The notes: generated by a model not told the origin, from the letters alone. Numbered from the stretch's first letter, positions 1 to 13,090 are shown. The stretch is DNA of 64,000 bases from Rotaria macrura (GCA_900239685.1 OENT01000256.1:85917-149916), one strand, 5' to 3'. Numbers and translations are program-made.

Positions 1-326
1 TTAGCTGTTATACCTAAATCGATTTGTAACCATTCTGAGTCTGATTTATGTCGTGCACACCATGCACGATCTAACGATTGATATAATCGTGCATTCTTTT
101 CATGACAATCGGGTTCCCAAAAAGTTGACGACGCTGTTATTTGCCAATCACGTATTTCACCACTAATCATACCCAATGGACCGTTACATGCTTGAAATTA
201 AGATTTAATTATATACATATGACTATTTTTCTTTTCTTTCTTTCGAAATCCATTGTTATACTTACATTGAATACCGGCATCAATAGGAAAAACAATTAAT
301 ATTAGAAAAATGATATATCGAAGCAT
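1..326 (-). CDS. Secreted discoidin (F5/8 type C) domain protein, N-terminal part
   Basis: Two exons are visible on the minus strand, and the gene runs off the left edge. Exon 1 (326-266) starts with ATG and encodes a hydrophobic signal peptide (LRYIIFLILIVFPIDA), ending at a GTAAGT donor. A 75-bp intron (265-191) follows, then exon 2 (190-1). Exon 2 gives the start of a discoidin domain: CNGPLGMISGEI, then DWQITASS, then the two conserved stretches RAWCARH and EWLQIDLG. In this family the domain binds cell-surface carbohydrate or lipid and usually sits in extracellular adhesion proteins. The first cysteine falls right after the signal peptide, as is usual. The C-terminal two thirds of the domain and anything downstream lie outside the window, so the full architecture is unknown. 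The domain call is secure; the biological role is not. Confidence 0.85.
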
Positions 327-3300
327 CTTAAGTCATAGAGAAGTTATTTCAATCATCTAGAAAATAAATAATCTCGACTAGACATTTATTTTTGTAACTA
401 TACTAGCATAATTAGTGACATTGTAATTAGACACATGATGTGTTTCTCCGATTTCGAAGTATATTAGGAACAATATACAATAATTATACTCCCTATTGTC
501 GCGACGTCTGATAAATGAACAATATGGGTCCTTTGTTTTTTTTTTCGCTTTGTACACTAAAGTTTCGGTTTCTAACATTCAAAAAAACAAATGTCACGGT
601 CAAGGTAAACCATACCATATTCGCATATAAGTATCTCATTTCCATTGATGTGAGATGTAGACATTTTTATTCTCACTGTCGAAAACGGCAGAGAAAGAAT
701 AACGATAATAGATATGATATGAAGAGAAAAATCGACAATTAATTCAACCGCAGGATGTAGAACGACTTCTTCCCTGCCGTGTGTGTATTCGTCAAGTGAA
801 TACTGATTGCATCATTGAAATGCAATTCAAATGAACAGTGAAATGCATAACCATTAAGTGAATTACTTGCTGCAAGATCCTTGAAAAAGAACAGAGAAAA
901 TTTCTTTTTCTGATGGCCTTTCAATAAATCTCAATTCTTACCATATAGGTGACTTAATGCAAAATAACCATGATTGACATTGTATTTCTCTAATCATCTT
1001 AACTCAATTTTATCTGGTATTCATCACTTATGAACTATCGTCTACTACTAATATGCATCATTTGTTTCTATAGTAAAAGCTCATTGACAAGAAAGATTTA
1101 TTGGTGATTAATGTAGTAAATGAATATATTAATGTCTATGTGTACAGAGAAAAAAAACGTAATTGCATACATATACAAAAACAAGAGAAAATACCAGACC
1201 TACAACTTAGTTCATTCTTAGTACATACTTGAATATGACAATTCATAGATAGAACAATCCTTGATACATAGTTTTGTTTGAGTGTGAATGCATGAAAGTG
1301 AGAGAATTAGATGCGATAGTCATCAAAATAGGTAGTCGAAATACATTATTATGTGTGATCATCTTAGCAGAAATGACAAGCTGTGTATTTTTGAAAATAA
1401 TTATCGATTGATGAATAGACAGGTATATATGTGCATATATATATATATATACGTAGAAGAGAATAAGATCATTCGAGTATATATATATATATGTGATTGT
1501 ACTTCAAATCTAACGCAATCAAGTATATGTGTAAAAAGAAAAAGAATATACATTCACATACGCACTAGTTGATGAAAGTGAATTCGGATAAATTTGTGAC
1601 AATCATAATTCATATGTATGTTCTTTTTTTTTCGTGTGCGATTATGTTTTGTGAATTAAGAACGAAAGGAAGGAGGAACATGTTCAATTAACGGTGTACT
1701 GTTGCGAGAATCTTATACATATTGTCAACAATATTTTTATTATATGAACAATACTTAAGTCTTCTAGAAAAAAATATCATGAAGTCATAAAGTAATCACA
1801 AATATTGATCATTGAATACTTATTATCAAGACGAACAAGTGAAGTCAAATGGTTATTTTATAATCGATTTAATCATCATAGTCGTTGACAACAGAAAGAG
1901 TGAGAGAGAGAGAGAGACAAATAAAAAAATTCCATATCAATAGCATACAACGATTCATTTTCATTTAGTAGTTCAAAAGAAAATCATCAAAATGAGGCTT
2001 GTAATTATTTGTTCATTTATTTCAAAGAGTAAAAAGTAATGACTATGAAACATCACGTGGTGAATATGAGATTCGAATCGTATTATGTAAAAAATAGAAT
2101 CATACCACAAGCCGTAGAAAGTCTGCTGTTTTGCTTCCAACTGTCTATGCACGTATTATTTCAAATCAAAATAGGATTGATCAATCTAATACAGAATAGA
2201 ACAAATTGAACAGTAGCCCATCTAAAAAGAAAAATTGTGTCATGTATTATAGTATACCACTTGCATAATGATTGTATAATCAAAAAAACAACTTGACTGG
2301 TTAGTAAATGGCTTTTGTCTAATGTGTTATATTACTGTATTCAAATATAGTTATCAAAGAAAAAAAATAATATTTTATTCCATATTTCATTACGATGAAA
2401 TATATCCGAACAAAACAAAAATTCTTTATTGACAATATCATTCTCTTGAATAGAATATCAAAAAAAAATATTTTTTAAATGATTTGATTTTTAGTTGATA
2501 TAATTAAGTTGAAATTTTTACATATTGTTACCACTGATTGTGTCACTTTGTATATTGACTAGAGATGAATTAAAAAAACATAGTCTTACTATATTGATAC
2601 AAAGAACATCACATTTAAAAGCTGAACAACTTTCAAGTGTTCGAAAAATTGAATAAACAAGTTGTGTACACACTTTTTCGAAGACAAGTTTATATGTACA
2701 CAGACGTTTCAAATACCATCAATCGCGAATACAGACTATTTTACCATAGAATAACGATTTCTTATCTTCGTCTACAAAAATAAAAGAAAACGAGGAAAAC
2801 GAAGAAACTCAAATAATACAATTCTCTTGATTATAACTACGATATTTTGTTTATAATCAGAAGTATCATCTTCATAGATATCTGATATTAGTTTATATTA
2901 CATGTAACACTATGCCAGAACTTACACTTTAGATTTCAAGGTCTATTCTCATCATTATTTTTTTTTCGTTTTAAGTGAAACATTAACAATTTCCTTTTTC
3001 GTTTCATAATTTAGAATTTAACTTCAAGGATTCGTTTTGTAGAAATCGCATGTATTCACAACATAAATAGTGCGTGTTTATTTTAAATACAATTTTCTAT
3101 TAGTTCCGCCTCTCAATTTACAGAAATAGTACAATGTCATTAAGAAAACTGAACGACATGCAAGACGGAATCTAGAAAGTTTCACGAGACTTTATTGAAA
3201 TTTAAGTTGCTGCAATGTGTTTTTCAATATTACAAATGATGTAACTTCTGATTTTTGACTCGATATTAATTTATAGTCAACTTATCAATAATCTAGTTTG

Positions 3301-4127
3301 CTCTTGAATACACAGATCATAGGTTTCTGATGATCAACTATAAGAGTATGAATGCATCATGATATAACTTTACTAAATAATGAAAATTAGTGTTTGTCAA
3401 TCGATCAAAGCATTGATTGGTGCGTACAGATCTTCTTCTGTTACAGTTGTCAACGATATTTATCAACATATTCTATTTTTGTCAATTACTCTAGTGCAGA
3501 TAATGATAAAATTACATCAAGAGGAAAAGAAATAAGCGTGCAACAAACATTAACATAATGCTTGCTACATACCTATGGTTGACTGCTTGAAAAAATGAGA
3601 CTTTGCAATTTTTGTATTACTATGATAGAGTTAAATGGAACATACTAGTTTCGTATGTCAACAATACGACAGTAGCGGATCCATGGATTTTTGTGAGGTA
3701 ATGGCGGTTTTAAAATTTTTTCATTCAAGATAGTATGAATTTTTCTGAAGTATTTAAAAGTGTGTTTCATTTTTCGCAATTCTCTATTTCGTTTTTCTTT
3801 AATAAATATATAAATTCATGAAAACAAAACAAGTGTTTTTGAGAAAACCTTTAACAACCCAGGTCAAAAACTACAGCGCTGTAAACCCCCTTAAACGATA
3901 TAAAACATGGCAAACCTGCGCAAAACGTTACCGTAATCCGTCATACAAGAAAATTGAGGCAAAACGTGTGAAAAACGGTAGCCGTTTTCTAGAGAAGAAA
4001 ATGTTCGGTAAAACGGTATGACGAATTACAGCGAAAAGGGGTGGAAATCAATGCCTTGATACGCCGATTTGTAGCCGTTTTAGACAATTTAACATGTCGT
4101 GTCCGACGGTCGGAATGATCCTCATGG
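327..4127. other. Gene-poor AT-rich intergenic DNA
   Basis: No convincing coding region was seen; all open frames here are short and of biased composition. Short (TA)n runs lie near 1433-1452 and 1478-1492, and a (GA)n run near 1903-1916. From about 3840 to 4085 the base composition changes: motifs of the type AAAACG(G) recur in one orientation, suggesting an old, unrecognised repeat next to the transposon at 4136. The upstream control region of the discoidin gene must lie in the first few hundred bases. Confidence 0.6.
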
Positions 4128-4135
4128 GAATAAAT

Positions 4136-4308
4136 CAAGGGGGAAACGGCGTACATTGTACTTGAATTTCATTTTCACCACTTCGCAGTACTTTGAGCTA
4201 CTTTAAAGTATTTTGCTCTAATTTTAAAGTACTTTATCCTACTTGAGATTACTTTAGCTGCTACTTTACTCGACTTTACTGTACTTGAAGTCCGCCGCTC
4301 CCCCCTTG
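4136..4308. mobile_element. Non-autonomous DNA transposon (MITE), CAAGGGGG family, copy 1
   Basis: A 173-bp element flanked by a perfect 8-bp direct repeat GAATAAAT (4128-4135 and 4309-4316). The left end reads CAAGGGGGAAACGGCG. The right end, reverse-complemented, reads CAAGGGGGGAGCGGCG. The interior consists of degenerate ACTTTA / TACTTGA units in both orientations and has no coding capacity. An 8-bp target duplication with short terminal inverted repeats fits the hAT superfamily best; P or Merlin elements are alternatives. The mobilising transposase is not in the window. Confidence 0.85.
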
Positions 4309-4460
4309 GAATAAATTCGAAAACACCAAGCGCCGATTGAGCTTTGCAATTTCACTAATCTGTGCATTAGCATTTACATCTAGGTATCAATATATATGTA
4401 CATCATAATGTGTGGGTGCCAGAGTCATGGTAAATTAATATAAACTGACTAACTTTTACC

Positions 4461-4850
4461 CAAGGGGGAAAAGGCGAGACTCCAGTACTCCAGCGTACTC
4501 CCTGTACTCCCAGGCCGTACGATAACTATGCTTCAACAAATTTTACATATTTCAAGCCCACTACCCACCTGTGTTGCGGCATATTAGTGGGAGTACAGCC
4601 AGTACAAATCCATCTCCCAATAAAGCTAAAATACTTCATCGTACTCCAGAATTGGAAGTCAATGAAATAAAACGGAGTATTTTAGCTTTATTGTGAGATG
4701 GATTTGTGCTGGCTGTACTCCCACTGATATGCCGCAACACAGGTGGGTAGTAGGGTTGAAATATGTAAAATTTGTTGAAGCATAGTTATCGTACGGATTG
4801 GGAGTACAGGGAGTACGCTGGAGTACTGGAGTCTCGCCTTTTCCCCCTTG
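4461..4850. mobile_element. Fold-back MITE, CAAGGGGG family, copy 2
   Basis: A 390-bp near-perfect palindrome flanked by an 8-bp direct repeat CTTTTACC (4453-4460 and 4851-4858). Both ends read CAAGGGGGAAAAGGCGAGAC when viewed inward, and the two arms of about 190 bp differ at only a few positions, mostly towards the centre. Short AGTAC/GTACTCC motifs recur in the arms and may be transposase-binding sites (inference). The terminal bases match the smaller element 150 bp to the left, so the two are probably moved by the same transposase. Transcription through it would give a long hairpin RNA. No coding sequence. Confidence 0.92.
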
Positions 4851-5024
4851 CTTTTACCTCACATCCACACCAGCAGAATTCTGTTGATGTCAATGATACT
4901 GTTATGACTTGAATCTCTTCAAATGATGAATCTAAAGTTGACTGAGGTCCCAGGGAAAAATTTTCATAAAATAAAACAGTATAGAAGTGTGTTACAAGAA
5001 AAGATGATTGAATGGCAAAAGAAC

Positions 5025-5123
5025 GAAGGAAAAAATGTCGAAGGAACAAACGTCGAAAAATAAATGTCGAAGTAATTTTTGTCGAAGGAAAAAAATATAG
5101 AAGAACAAAATGTAGAAAATTTC
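5025..5123. repeat. Degenerate 15-bp tandem repeat
   Basis: About six and a half copies of a unit close to GAAGGAAAAAATGTC. Successive copies begin with GAAGGA, GAAGGA, GAAAAA, GAAGTA, GAAGGA, GAAGAA and GAAAAT, and most end in TGTC or TGTA. Unit length varies from 14 to 16. It lies outside any supported gene. Confidence 0.75.
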
Positions 5124-5929
5124 AAGATTTCATCACGAAACAATATTTATTTGCTTACGTTCTATATTTATTAAAACGACGCTTTCGAACTCTACACGTT
5201 TATCATTTTTTCTATTGCTAATTTTAACCATCGACTTATTTATACCAGTGCCGTCTATCTGGTAATAGACCGAGCCCCTTTTATGAAAAGCTATGTGAAC
5301 TTTTGATTGATTAATAAAGATTATAGGCATCATTCGGACGTATTAATCACATTTTGCTCATTTAATAAGATAATAAATCTTGTTGTATTAAACCTCAGGA
5401 TCTTTAGACAGATATATTGGCAAACGTCTATGATAGCACAGGACGAAGTTGCCCAATCAGATCCCAAGAATTCCAATAGGATCATGTCGGAACTTGTCAG
5501 AACCCTTAGTATTCTGACAGGGACCGCGGTAAATCCGACAACTTCCAACTGATTCCTATCGGATCCGTTAGTTTTCCTATTTGATACAATGGTAACCGCC
5601 ACTCGGATCAATCGTCATGGGTCGTCTGTAAAATTTTTCGAATGTGAAGTTTTCCTCCATTATTCATCATATAATTTTCAAAATCGTCACAAATAAATCA
5701 AAGCCAATATGATATTCCATTGCTTTTTTTATAATGATTTTCTCGCCTTGCAGACACATACACGAAACAAATGGATTTTTTTATAAGACCCTTTATTTCG
5801 TACAAGGGAATACAGTTGTGCTGAACAAAAGTAATTTTTCATGCAGAACATGAAGAGCTTAGTTTTTGACATCTTTTTCTTCGTCTTTTCTCATACATAC
5901 CGAAAAGATTGGCTATTGTAAGGAAAAAA

Positions 5930-6740
5930 TCCGTTCTCGAAAAACGGGAACGCTTTCGAAATTGGAACAGTCTAGAGCCCACTGCACGTTTATTGTAAAT
6001 TCATTTTTAGGGAACGCAGTCTCGGTCATTATCATCTAGATCCACATTCCCTACAAGAATCTCCGAAGAGAAGTTAGTACGATATATGTCCAGAGACCAC
6101 TTTCAATACAACTCGGCACGCTCTATCAAACGATATGCTCCGATTTTTTTTAGCGCAAACTATGATCAAAAATCCTTTTTGAAGATCAGGAATACCAATA
6201 GCAGAGGATAACTCATCGAAGATTTTGTCATTTTTCACGTCGCTTTCAATGTGTCATGCTCCACAGCAGTCAATTTTCAATCGAACGTAGCGCTAAAGTC
6301 AGATGAAAACATTCCATAATTTATAGAACGATGACGAATGCAATCTTTTCTTTCTAAGAATGATGTTAGATTGCTTGAAATGCTTTCATCAATTTAAATA
6401 ATCCATTCTTAGGTGTTCCATTATAGAAAGGAAGAGAACATTATCTTATATAGATGAAATCCGATTCAAACCGTTCCAAGAAAAAGAACACAAATAAACC
6501 CATTCTAAAAGTTTTTGGAACGGACCGGAACGTTTTCTGTTCAGTCGAAGAATGTTCTTTGAATCAAAAAGAAAGAATTCTACAGTTACATGGAACGAGA
6601 AAGCATGCGTTCCTTCAAATGCAGAACAGATCTTTCCGTTTACAAACGCTTTCGCCATCCTGTAGAACACGTTTCGTAAGGAAAAGATATGTTTTCATGA
6701 GTGCGTTTTCTGCTATTTTTTTCATGAACATTTTTCACTA
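5930..6740. repeat. GGAACG/CGTTCC motif-dense repeat region
   Basis: Within about 800 bp the short motifs GAACG, GGAACG, CGTTCC and relatives such as GAACAT recur in both orientations, for example near 5932-5975, 6470-6530 and 6585-6625. Open frames of 74 and 95 codons cross the right half but read as motif repetition rather than protein. The pattern resembles the sub-terminal repeat arrays of other elements in this window (49333-50898, 54404-55612), but I could not find terminal repeats or a target duplication. Confidence 0.35.
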
Positions 6741-7763
6741 GAGTCACAGCAAGAGCTGAACATCACGTGGAATTACTAATTGTGATGTATTTTCATTTTC
6801 ATCTTGTTGCTAATTGTTAGCATTCAAGGCATGTATGTTTTTGAAAAATTAGTAACTAGAGGATACATTTCAATCTAAAAAATAGCATTTATTTGTTACT
6901 TTAAAACAGGCATTCCTTATTAATTGCATGTTATTACTACATGCTTTGCATATTTTGGTCAACATCTATTGAAAAACATCAGATATTTCTCACAAAATCT
7001 TCAATACCCCTGTCCACAGAATCAGCCTGTTCTTTTAAAATTGAGGTTTTCTGTAGGTTTCTTTTGTCCATGATAAGTATTTTTTGGTAACAGTTTAATA
7101 TTCAATTTTACTTGAATATACTGTTGACGGAGGGTAGCTATGACTAATCTCGTTATTTTACTTCTTGCTTTTAGTCACATGATCTTAGAGCTTCTTTATT
7201 ATACATTTCAAACCGCATTTAGACGATCAAAGCTGATATTCTGTATTTAAATATTCTATTGCAAGATCTATTAAATCTTGCGTTTCATTATAGAAACATT
7301 TCAAAAGTTTTGACCGAAACTTCTATTCTCAGGGGAGGGTAGCGGTGGCCAGGTAACTGAACTGGTGGATCCGCCAGTGCAATACGATGGCTAAACTAAT
7401 AAACTTATCCTTTTATGGGTAAGCCTATGCGAAAGGAATAGAAAACTCAAGTCCGTTTAACATTCGCAAACTAGATACATACGTCAAATCTATTTTCTTT
7501 TTCTTGTATTAAAGGATATGTTTGATTTGTGTCTATTTTCAAATCATCAATAAACGAATTGTCAATTAGCGTCATCTAGAACACCTACCAGGTAATAGGT
7601 GCAAAAAACAATATCATGTCTCAATTTAAATAAAAAACGGATTTCAAAAATCATTTATTGATTCATAAAAATAAAATTGACTGAACATGTGTATATAATA
7701 TTTTGATTTTATCTCGTTGAAAAGAGAATCTATCATACGTATAGTATCAATCTGTGAAAAACA

Positions 7764-8378
7764 ATGTCTCTCCTGCATTCCATCAGTGTCAATTCTTCAT
7801 CATCAGTAGCTACAACGACAACATTGTCACCAAGTGACCTTCCTAATGACTCATCAAATGCTTTATATGAAAATCGAGAACATTTTCAATCGATATTTTC
7901 AAATGATTCTCGATTTTTCGATACAAGTCTTCATTTATTTAAGTCTTATTGTGCATTAGGTTATATTCAATCAGTTGAAGACAAAACTAAACAGTCTACT
8001 GTTTCTCATTTAACAACATCATCCAATGGACATAGACATCGTTGGAAATCACGTCTATTAGGTTTAACTGAAAATCGTCATCATCATCATCATCATCATA
8101 ATTCAAATGGACCGACGAAAGGATTTTTAACACCATCTTTGTTACACAAACATGGTTAATACTTTGTTTCATTATCTTTTTGAAAAGAGAAGATAACGTT
8201 TTTCTCTTTCTTTCTATTAGACCATTCAACGGATACCAATTCTGTTACTAGTGAAGTAACAAATCATCAGAGAAAAACTTCCATGATCGTGCAGTATCAA
8301 AAATCAGCAATACCAAACATGAGCACTTCTGCCGATGACAGAACCGAAGAATCTGACGTTATCATAACAAGATTATGA
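7764..8378 (+). CDS. Hypothetical Ser/Thr-rich protein with poly-His run
   Basis: Two exons join in phase. Exon 1 (7764-8154) starts at an ATG preceded by AAACA. A 66-bp intron (8155-8220) has a GTTAAT donor and a pyrimidine-rich CTATTAG acceptor. Exon 2 (8221-8378) continues the frame to TGA, giving 182 residues. I do not recognise the family. The N-terminus is Ser/Thr-rich (residues 1-30), the middle has an ordinary mixed stretch around FFDTSLHLFKSYCALGYI, and a run of seven histidines encoded by CAT repeats lies near residues 106-112. The C-terminus is polar and acidic, ending DVIITRL. There is no signal peptide or membrane segment, so it is probably intracellular. The continued open phase across a good intron is the main argument that the gene is real. 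Confidence 0.6.
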
Positions 8379-10234
8379 TCTTTAAATAAAAAATCACATT
8401 CCGTCTGTTATATATAACATATCGAATTTTCTGAGCCCGTAAGTCTTTCGTTGATCTCTCATTTAATACATGTTCTGAATAAATATCATATTCACTTTTC
8501 TGTTTTTGTTTTCGTTTTGTATGCAATTTTCTCACTTTATTAAAGTGTATCTCAATTATTAAATCAGTTTGCATGTACAATTTGTTTGAAATTTTCAAGC
8601 ATATCGTTTGTTGTTCTTTTTTTTAATGAAGCATGAAAAATGAAACATAATAACATACAAAAAACAAAACCTTAAAAAGAACTTTCATGAAATTACTATT
8701 TGAATAATCAAAATGAGTAGATTATTTGAAATATTCGATGTCAGAAAATTTGTAAAGTATTGATGAATTTCAAATGACCTAGTTTTATAGATCGAGTAAA
8801 GAAGAAACTAATTATTGGTGGCATGCAAATGTCAGATTTTTCTTTTCTGGCATTATGAATTAATAATATTACGTGAATAGATTAGAATAAAACACTGATG
8901 ACAGCATATGTTCGATCTACGGAAATTATATAAAATATATTTTAAAGCATGTATGGAATTTCTCGCAGAACTGATCATAGATGAAATTTCACTAAGGTTA
9001 TTTAACAGGCAACAATCGAGACAGAGTCTGATTATGATCATACAGTAAACTACCTATTGATGTATTGAAACATTTCAATAAACAAAGAGTTCATTCGTTA
9101 ATTGAAAACCTTAGTTTCATTATATATATATATATATATGCATGAATAGTCACTACTTCCTAGACAAATACTTTTTTCATGTTGATTATTTTCATCGAAA
9201 AACATCATTTTGAATAGTTTCATATTCACATGAAACAAGTTTACTGTTCGACTTGACTATTATCTTCAACATGTTGATAACTAATGGAAAAGGTCAACTT
9301 TTATTACTTCATGTCACAGTGATCACTAAATTTCTGGCATTATCTATAATAACACATGAAACTAAAAAAATTAAATCGTTAATTTGACAGATGAAGTTAA
9401 CTTTCACTAATTAGTCTATCGGAACGAATTCCTATGATTTTGACTCAAATTTGTAGATTTTTTCAAGAGTCGAATAATAGATATGCCGTTTAATTTTAAA
9501 AAAATTATATTTTTTATCATCGAACAATGTTCTACTTAAAACGGCATGATGTTCAGAGCACGTTTACCAAGAAAAAAAATTTATAACAATTGAAGATGAT
9601 AAACTACGAAATGATATGATACGAGAGAGAGAGAGCGAACAGTATTTCAAGTAATCTCAAATATTTCCCATTGTTGTGCCGATGAGGTATTGTCAAAGTT
9701 CACTTAAGCATGAACAATTGGTTCATATTGAGTCAATTTATATCTTTAGAAGTTCTCATGAAGTTCCAATTTGCCATCAACGTATCTTGACAAGTGCTAA
9801 TAAACTTGAAAGTAGTCCATCGATTGAGTATGAAAAGAAATAATTATTTCGTTTTCTAATAATTTTCCGAAGTTTTATTTGATCTCCGACAATTCATACG
9901 ATGAACTAAACATTTTCTCAGTCATGGATACAATCTCACTACAGATATCATGAACAGAACATTGACTTCGAAAGTAAATAATTCCATGGCAAATTCATGG
10001 AATGTTTCTAACATGATTGAAAGAAGAGTTTTGGTTTTAAACATTAAATAGCTCACAGCGCAGCAACACTACTTAATTAAAATGAGCACGACATTTTATT
10101 TCTTTGCTCAAGCATACAACATAGAAAAAAAAGACGAACTTCAATCATATGCAATGTAGTATTTCAAAAATGTACTCTAAAATAATAAACCAATATTACT
10201 TGTAGTTATATTACATAAAATCATAATTTTTCAA
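8379..10234. other. Intergenic AT-rich DNA
   Basis: No supported gene. A (TA)n microsatellite lies at 9121-9139 and a short GAGAGA run near 9625. AATAAA-type polyadenylation signals occur just after the upstream gene's stop codon (around 8384). Confidence 0.5.
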
Positions 10235-10555
10235 TTAACAATCTTCATCAGTATCACCTTCGTCATATGTATCAAAACGAGCAAAACTTGCGCATCCTTT
10301 TATTGAAGAATGTTTTCGATATCGTTTTAATTCATTGTTACTCGTCATAGGTGTTTTATGTTTTGTCTTCATTTGGTAAAATAATGGAATACAAGAAAAT
10401 AAATTTGATTGTCGACGATGACACCTTTTTATTTCTGGATAAGCGGCAGCTGAACCTGTGCGAGGTTTGCAATTGATCGTGTTTGTTGTTCGGGGTACTG
10501 AAGTACGAGCACGAAACCAGTTGGATAGACGATGTGTATAGGAAGCACTTGTCAT
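10235..10555 (-). CDS. Hypothetical small basic protein with acidic tail
   Basis: A single open frame of 106 codons on the minus strand. The first half is rich in Ser, Thr and Arg; the middle carries RRQSNLFSCIPLFYQ; the C-terminus switches to an acidic tail (ARFDTYDEGDTDEDC). No signal peptide, membrane helix or recognised domain is visible. Its composition is less biased than that of the random open frames nearby, and the stop is followed by AT-rich 3' sequence, so it may be a real small gene or the last exon of a larger one. There is no clear acceptor immediately upstream of the ATG. I cannot assign a function. Confidence 0.45.
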   Translation of the reverse strand: MTSASYTHRLSNWFRARTSVPRTTNTINCKPRTGSAAAYPEIKRCHRRQSNLFSCIPLFYQMKTKHKTPMTSNNELKRYRKHSSIKGCASFARFDTYDEGDTDEDC

Positions 10556-13090
10556 TGTTTTATTTGCGATGAATAAAAATCAAACAACATACATCAACAA
10601 ATATGTCATCGAATGTTTGTTTGCAATAACAGACAATGACTTTATTCTTATTCGATTGATCTTATCTGAAGTTTATCGACCCTATGTGAATCTATCAACA
10701 TGCGTTTTGATTTTCATGACAAATGAACTTCAAGAAAAATTCACTTCGAGTAGAATTTTGATAAATATTTTTAGATTAACAGATTCGTTGAAGTGTTATT
10801 AAAAATATCCTGTGAAGTTCTATTTTAGAACCGTATGCTTGTTATTGTTTGAAATGATTACATGGATGTAATTAATAATTATTTAGAACACATACGTCTC
10901 GAATATATAGTAAGCATTTTAAAATTTTCTTTATCATAGAATTGAAACTTTGAAAAACAAAACATGTATTACTAAAATATAGGTTCGAGAGAGAAAAAAT
11001 GATCAGTGAAATACGAATGAGATAAAAATATAAACCGCATATGATGTAGTTTTTGTTCTATATTTACTTTACTATTCAATACGTTCATCTTTGTTTAGTT
11101 AATCTGTTAGATCTACTATAGGCTATTAGTTAGTATGTTCTAATAAGATTTCAGTAATACACAGTATTTTATGGTTTCTTGAGGCTATCAATCGCAGTAT
11201 GCATAGAATAGGTAAAATTTCTACGCTATCTACTTCGACAATCTGTTTACATTGTGATTGAGAAAACAATAATAATAACAAAGTTTTTGTTTTCTATGTG
11301 TTCGGATGACTTGAATTGTTCGTAGCTATTTTTAATTTTAGTATCTTCTCTCATATTAGAATTTTGATGGCAATTAATAAATCAATGATTGAAACACAAT
11401 ATATGTTCGTAGAGAGTAAAAAATATCCTGCATGAATGTAATTTTTTCTTAATATTCATGATAGATCACGTAATAATCTAGAACTGTTTAAAAGACAATG
11501 ATAAAAGGAGGCGACAGTGAACACGAAGTAAGTTCTTCGAAAATCTTCTGGGATACGTTGCTGAAGTCTAAACACTTGACACTATCTCGACTAGCATGAA
11601 CACTCTTGTGAACCCTTCATGCTTAGCATTTTAATAAAATAGTTTTTTACTTTAATTTTTAATAGACATATGAATAGATTGACTAGACTGAATTCGCGTG
11701 CTTCTAAATGTGATTGTAAATCAATAAGACTTCAAAGTACACTTTTCTTACGATGGCAAGTTCAGTGTTTCATTAGATTCTAGATTGTTTGTTCTTCAAA
11801 GTGAATTCTAAGTGTCAAAAGAAATTTTCAAAACATTTCCTAATTAAAAATAAAACAAAAATTACTATATTGAATCTTACTTGAATTTGAATATCATGCT
11901 TGTCATTTATTCACAAGAATTTTTATTAATTCTATTGCTGCTTAATGTCTTCATGTATTAAAATATTTCTTTTAATTTAGTAAGATATAATTCTTTCTTT
12001 TGCATAGCATTAATAAAACAAGAGACCATAGAAACTATTGTTAGATCTAATAGTTGAAGACAACGAGAGTCGCTAGAAAAATCTTATTCTTCATTCTTTA
12101 GTAAGTTCACAATGACACAATATTGGAACGAAGGTGTTCTTGTTTGTTGTTCAGTCTTTCGATTATTAATAGACCATGCATGTAGTTTTTTTTTTCTATT
12201 CTTGTTTTTCTTCTGCATGCAATCATGGCTTAACGACACAGATTTCTTCTCTGCACACATATTTACACATCTTGTTAAACGCTAAAACAGAAAAATGAAA
12301 AAAGAGATGAATAAAACGACCGATGCCATTATATTGTCATGCAATAATCACAGAGTAATGATTCCAGAAATAATCCGATTAGATCAACAGAAAGAGAAAA
12401 TAACGACACCTCGAAGGTGCATTCACAAGTGTTTTGGACGAAGTCTCAATCAATGATTGTAGGAGCAAAACAAGTTTTTATGAGTAACCCTCGTCGATCG
12501 ATACCCAATCCTATGTGATTGTTTCGTGATTATGACATTGCGTTAATCTCGAACGGAACTGTCCTTTTCGATCAGATACGATACTATATAGTAATACTCT
12601 ATGAGCTTTGTCTGATTCCATTTATATTGAATTTACTAATCCAAAGAAGTCGATGAAGTTTTAACAATATCAATACGGTCACAATGAATTTCCTTTTTTC
12701 ATTAGAATACATGTCGCTGCGCATCCTCAAGAAATTTCTATGGAGAATGTTCTTTGAGTTAATGTTTAGCATTCTGAGAGTTACAACGTTCTATGTTAAG
12801 ATCTGCAATTATTCTCTATGCCAACCATGTATAAAAATGGCTCATTGATGTCTGAAGAACAAAATTGTTTTGGTCTATTCGTCAATCAAGCATCTAGATA
12901 AAAAACAGACTCAATGTCCAATGGTCTTATCACATTTGACGATATAACATGAACCGATGGTCCAACGTAACATTACTGATGAATTAAAGCAAATATATAT
13001 ATATATATATATATATGAGGACATTTTTATGGCAATGTTAGCTGATTTTGTTTATTATTATTCATCATATCTTTATATGAGAAAATTGTA
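10556..13090. other. Intergenic AT-rich DNA
   Basis: Nothing coding that I can support. A (TA)n microsatellite occupies 12993-13016, immediately upstream of the small membrane-protein candidate. The rest is uniform AT-rich sequence with no obvious inverted repeats. Confidence 0.5.

Larger units (their letters stand above)
4859..7763. other. Intergenic DNA with repeat debris
   Basis: No supported gene. Three patches stand out: a 15-bp tandem repeat (5025-5123, own entry), a patch of raised GC at about 5430-5630 with repeated CGGATC/TCGGA motifs, and a cluster of GGAACG/CGTTCC motifs at about 5930-6740 (own entry). A short GC-richer block at 7330-7400 contains a near-palindrome TGGTGGATCCGCCA and might be a SINE fragment, but I could not confirm this. 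The last 300 bases are AT-rich and presumably hold the promoter of the gene at 7764. Confidence 0.5.

Noticed and set aside
3818..4021. 67-codon frame rich in Lys/Arg
   Set aside because: Reflects repeated AAAACG(G) words; no conservation pattern and it lies beside a MITE.
6454..6741. 95-codon frame and its antisense partner
   Set aside because: Both strands are open only because GAACG/CGTTC motifs lack stop codons in these frames; reads as repeat, not protein.
7330..7400. GC-richer block with near-palindrome TGGTGGATCCGCCA, possible SINE
   Set aside because: No convincing A box and B box pair and no target duplication; left as an unassigned patch.
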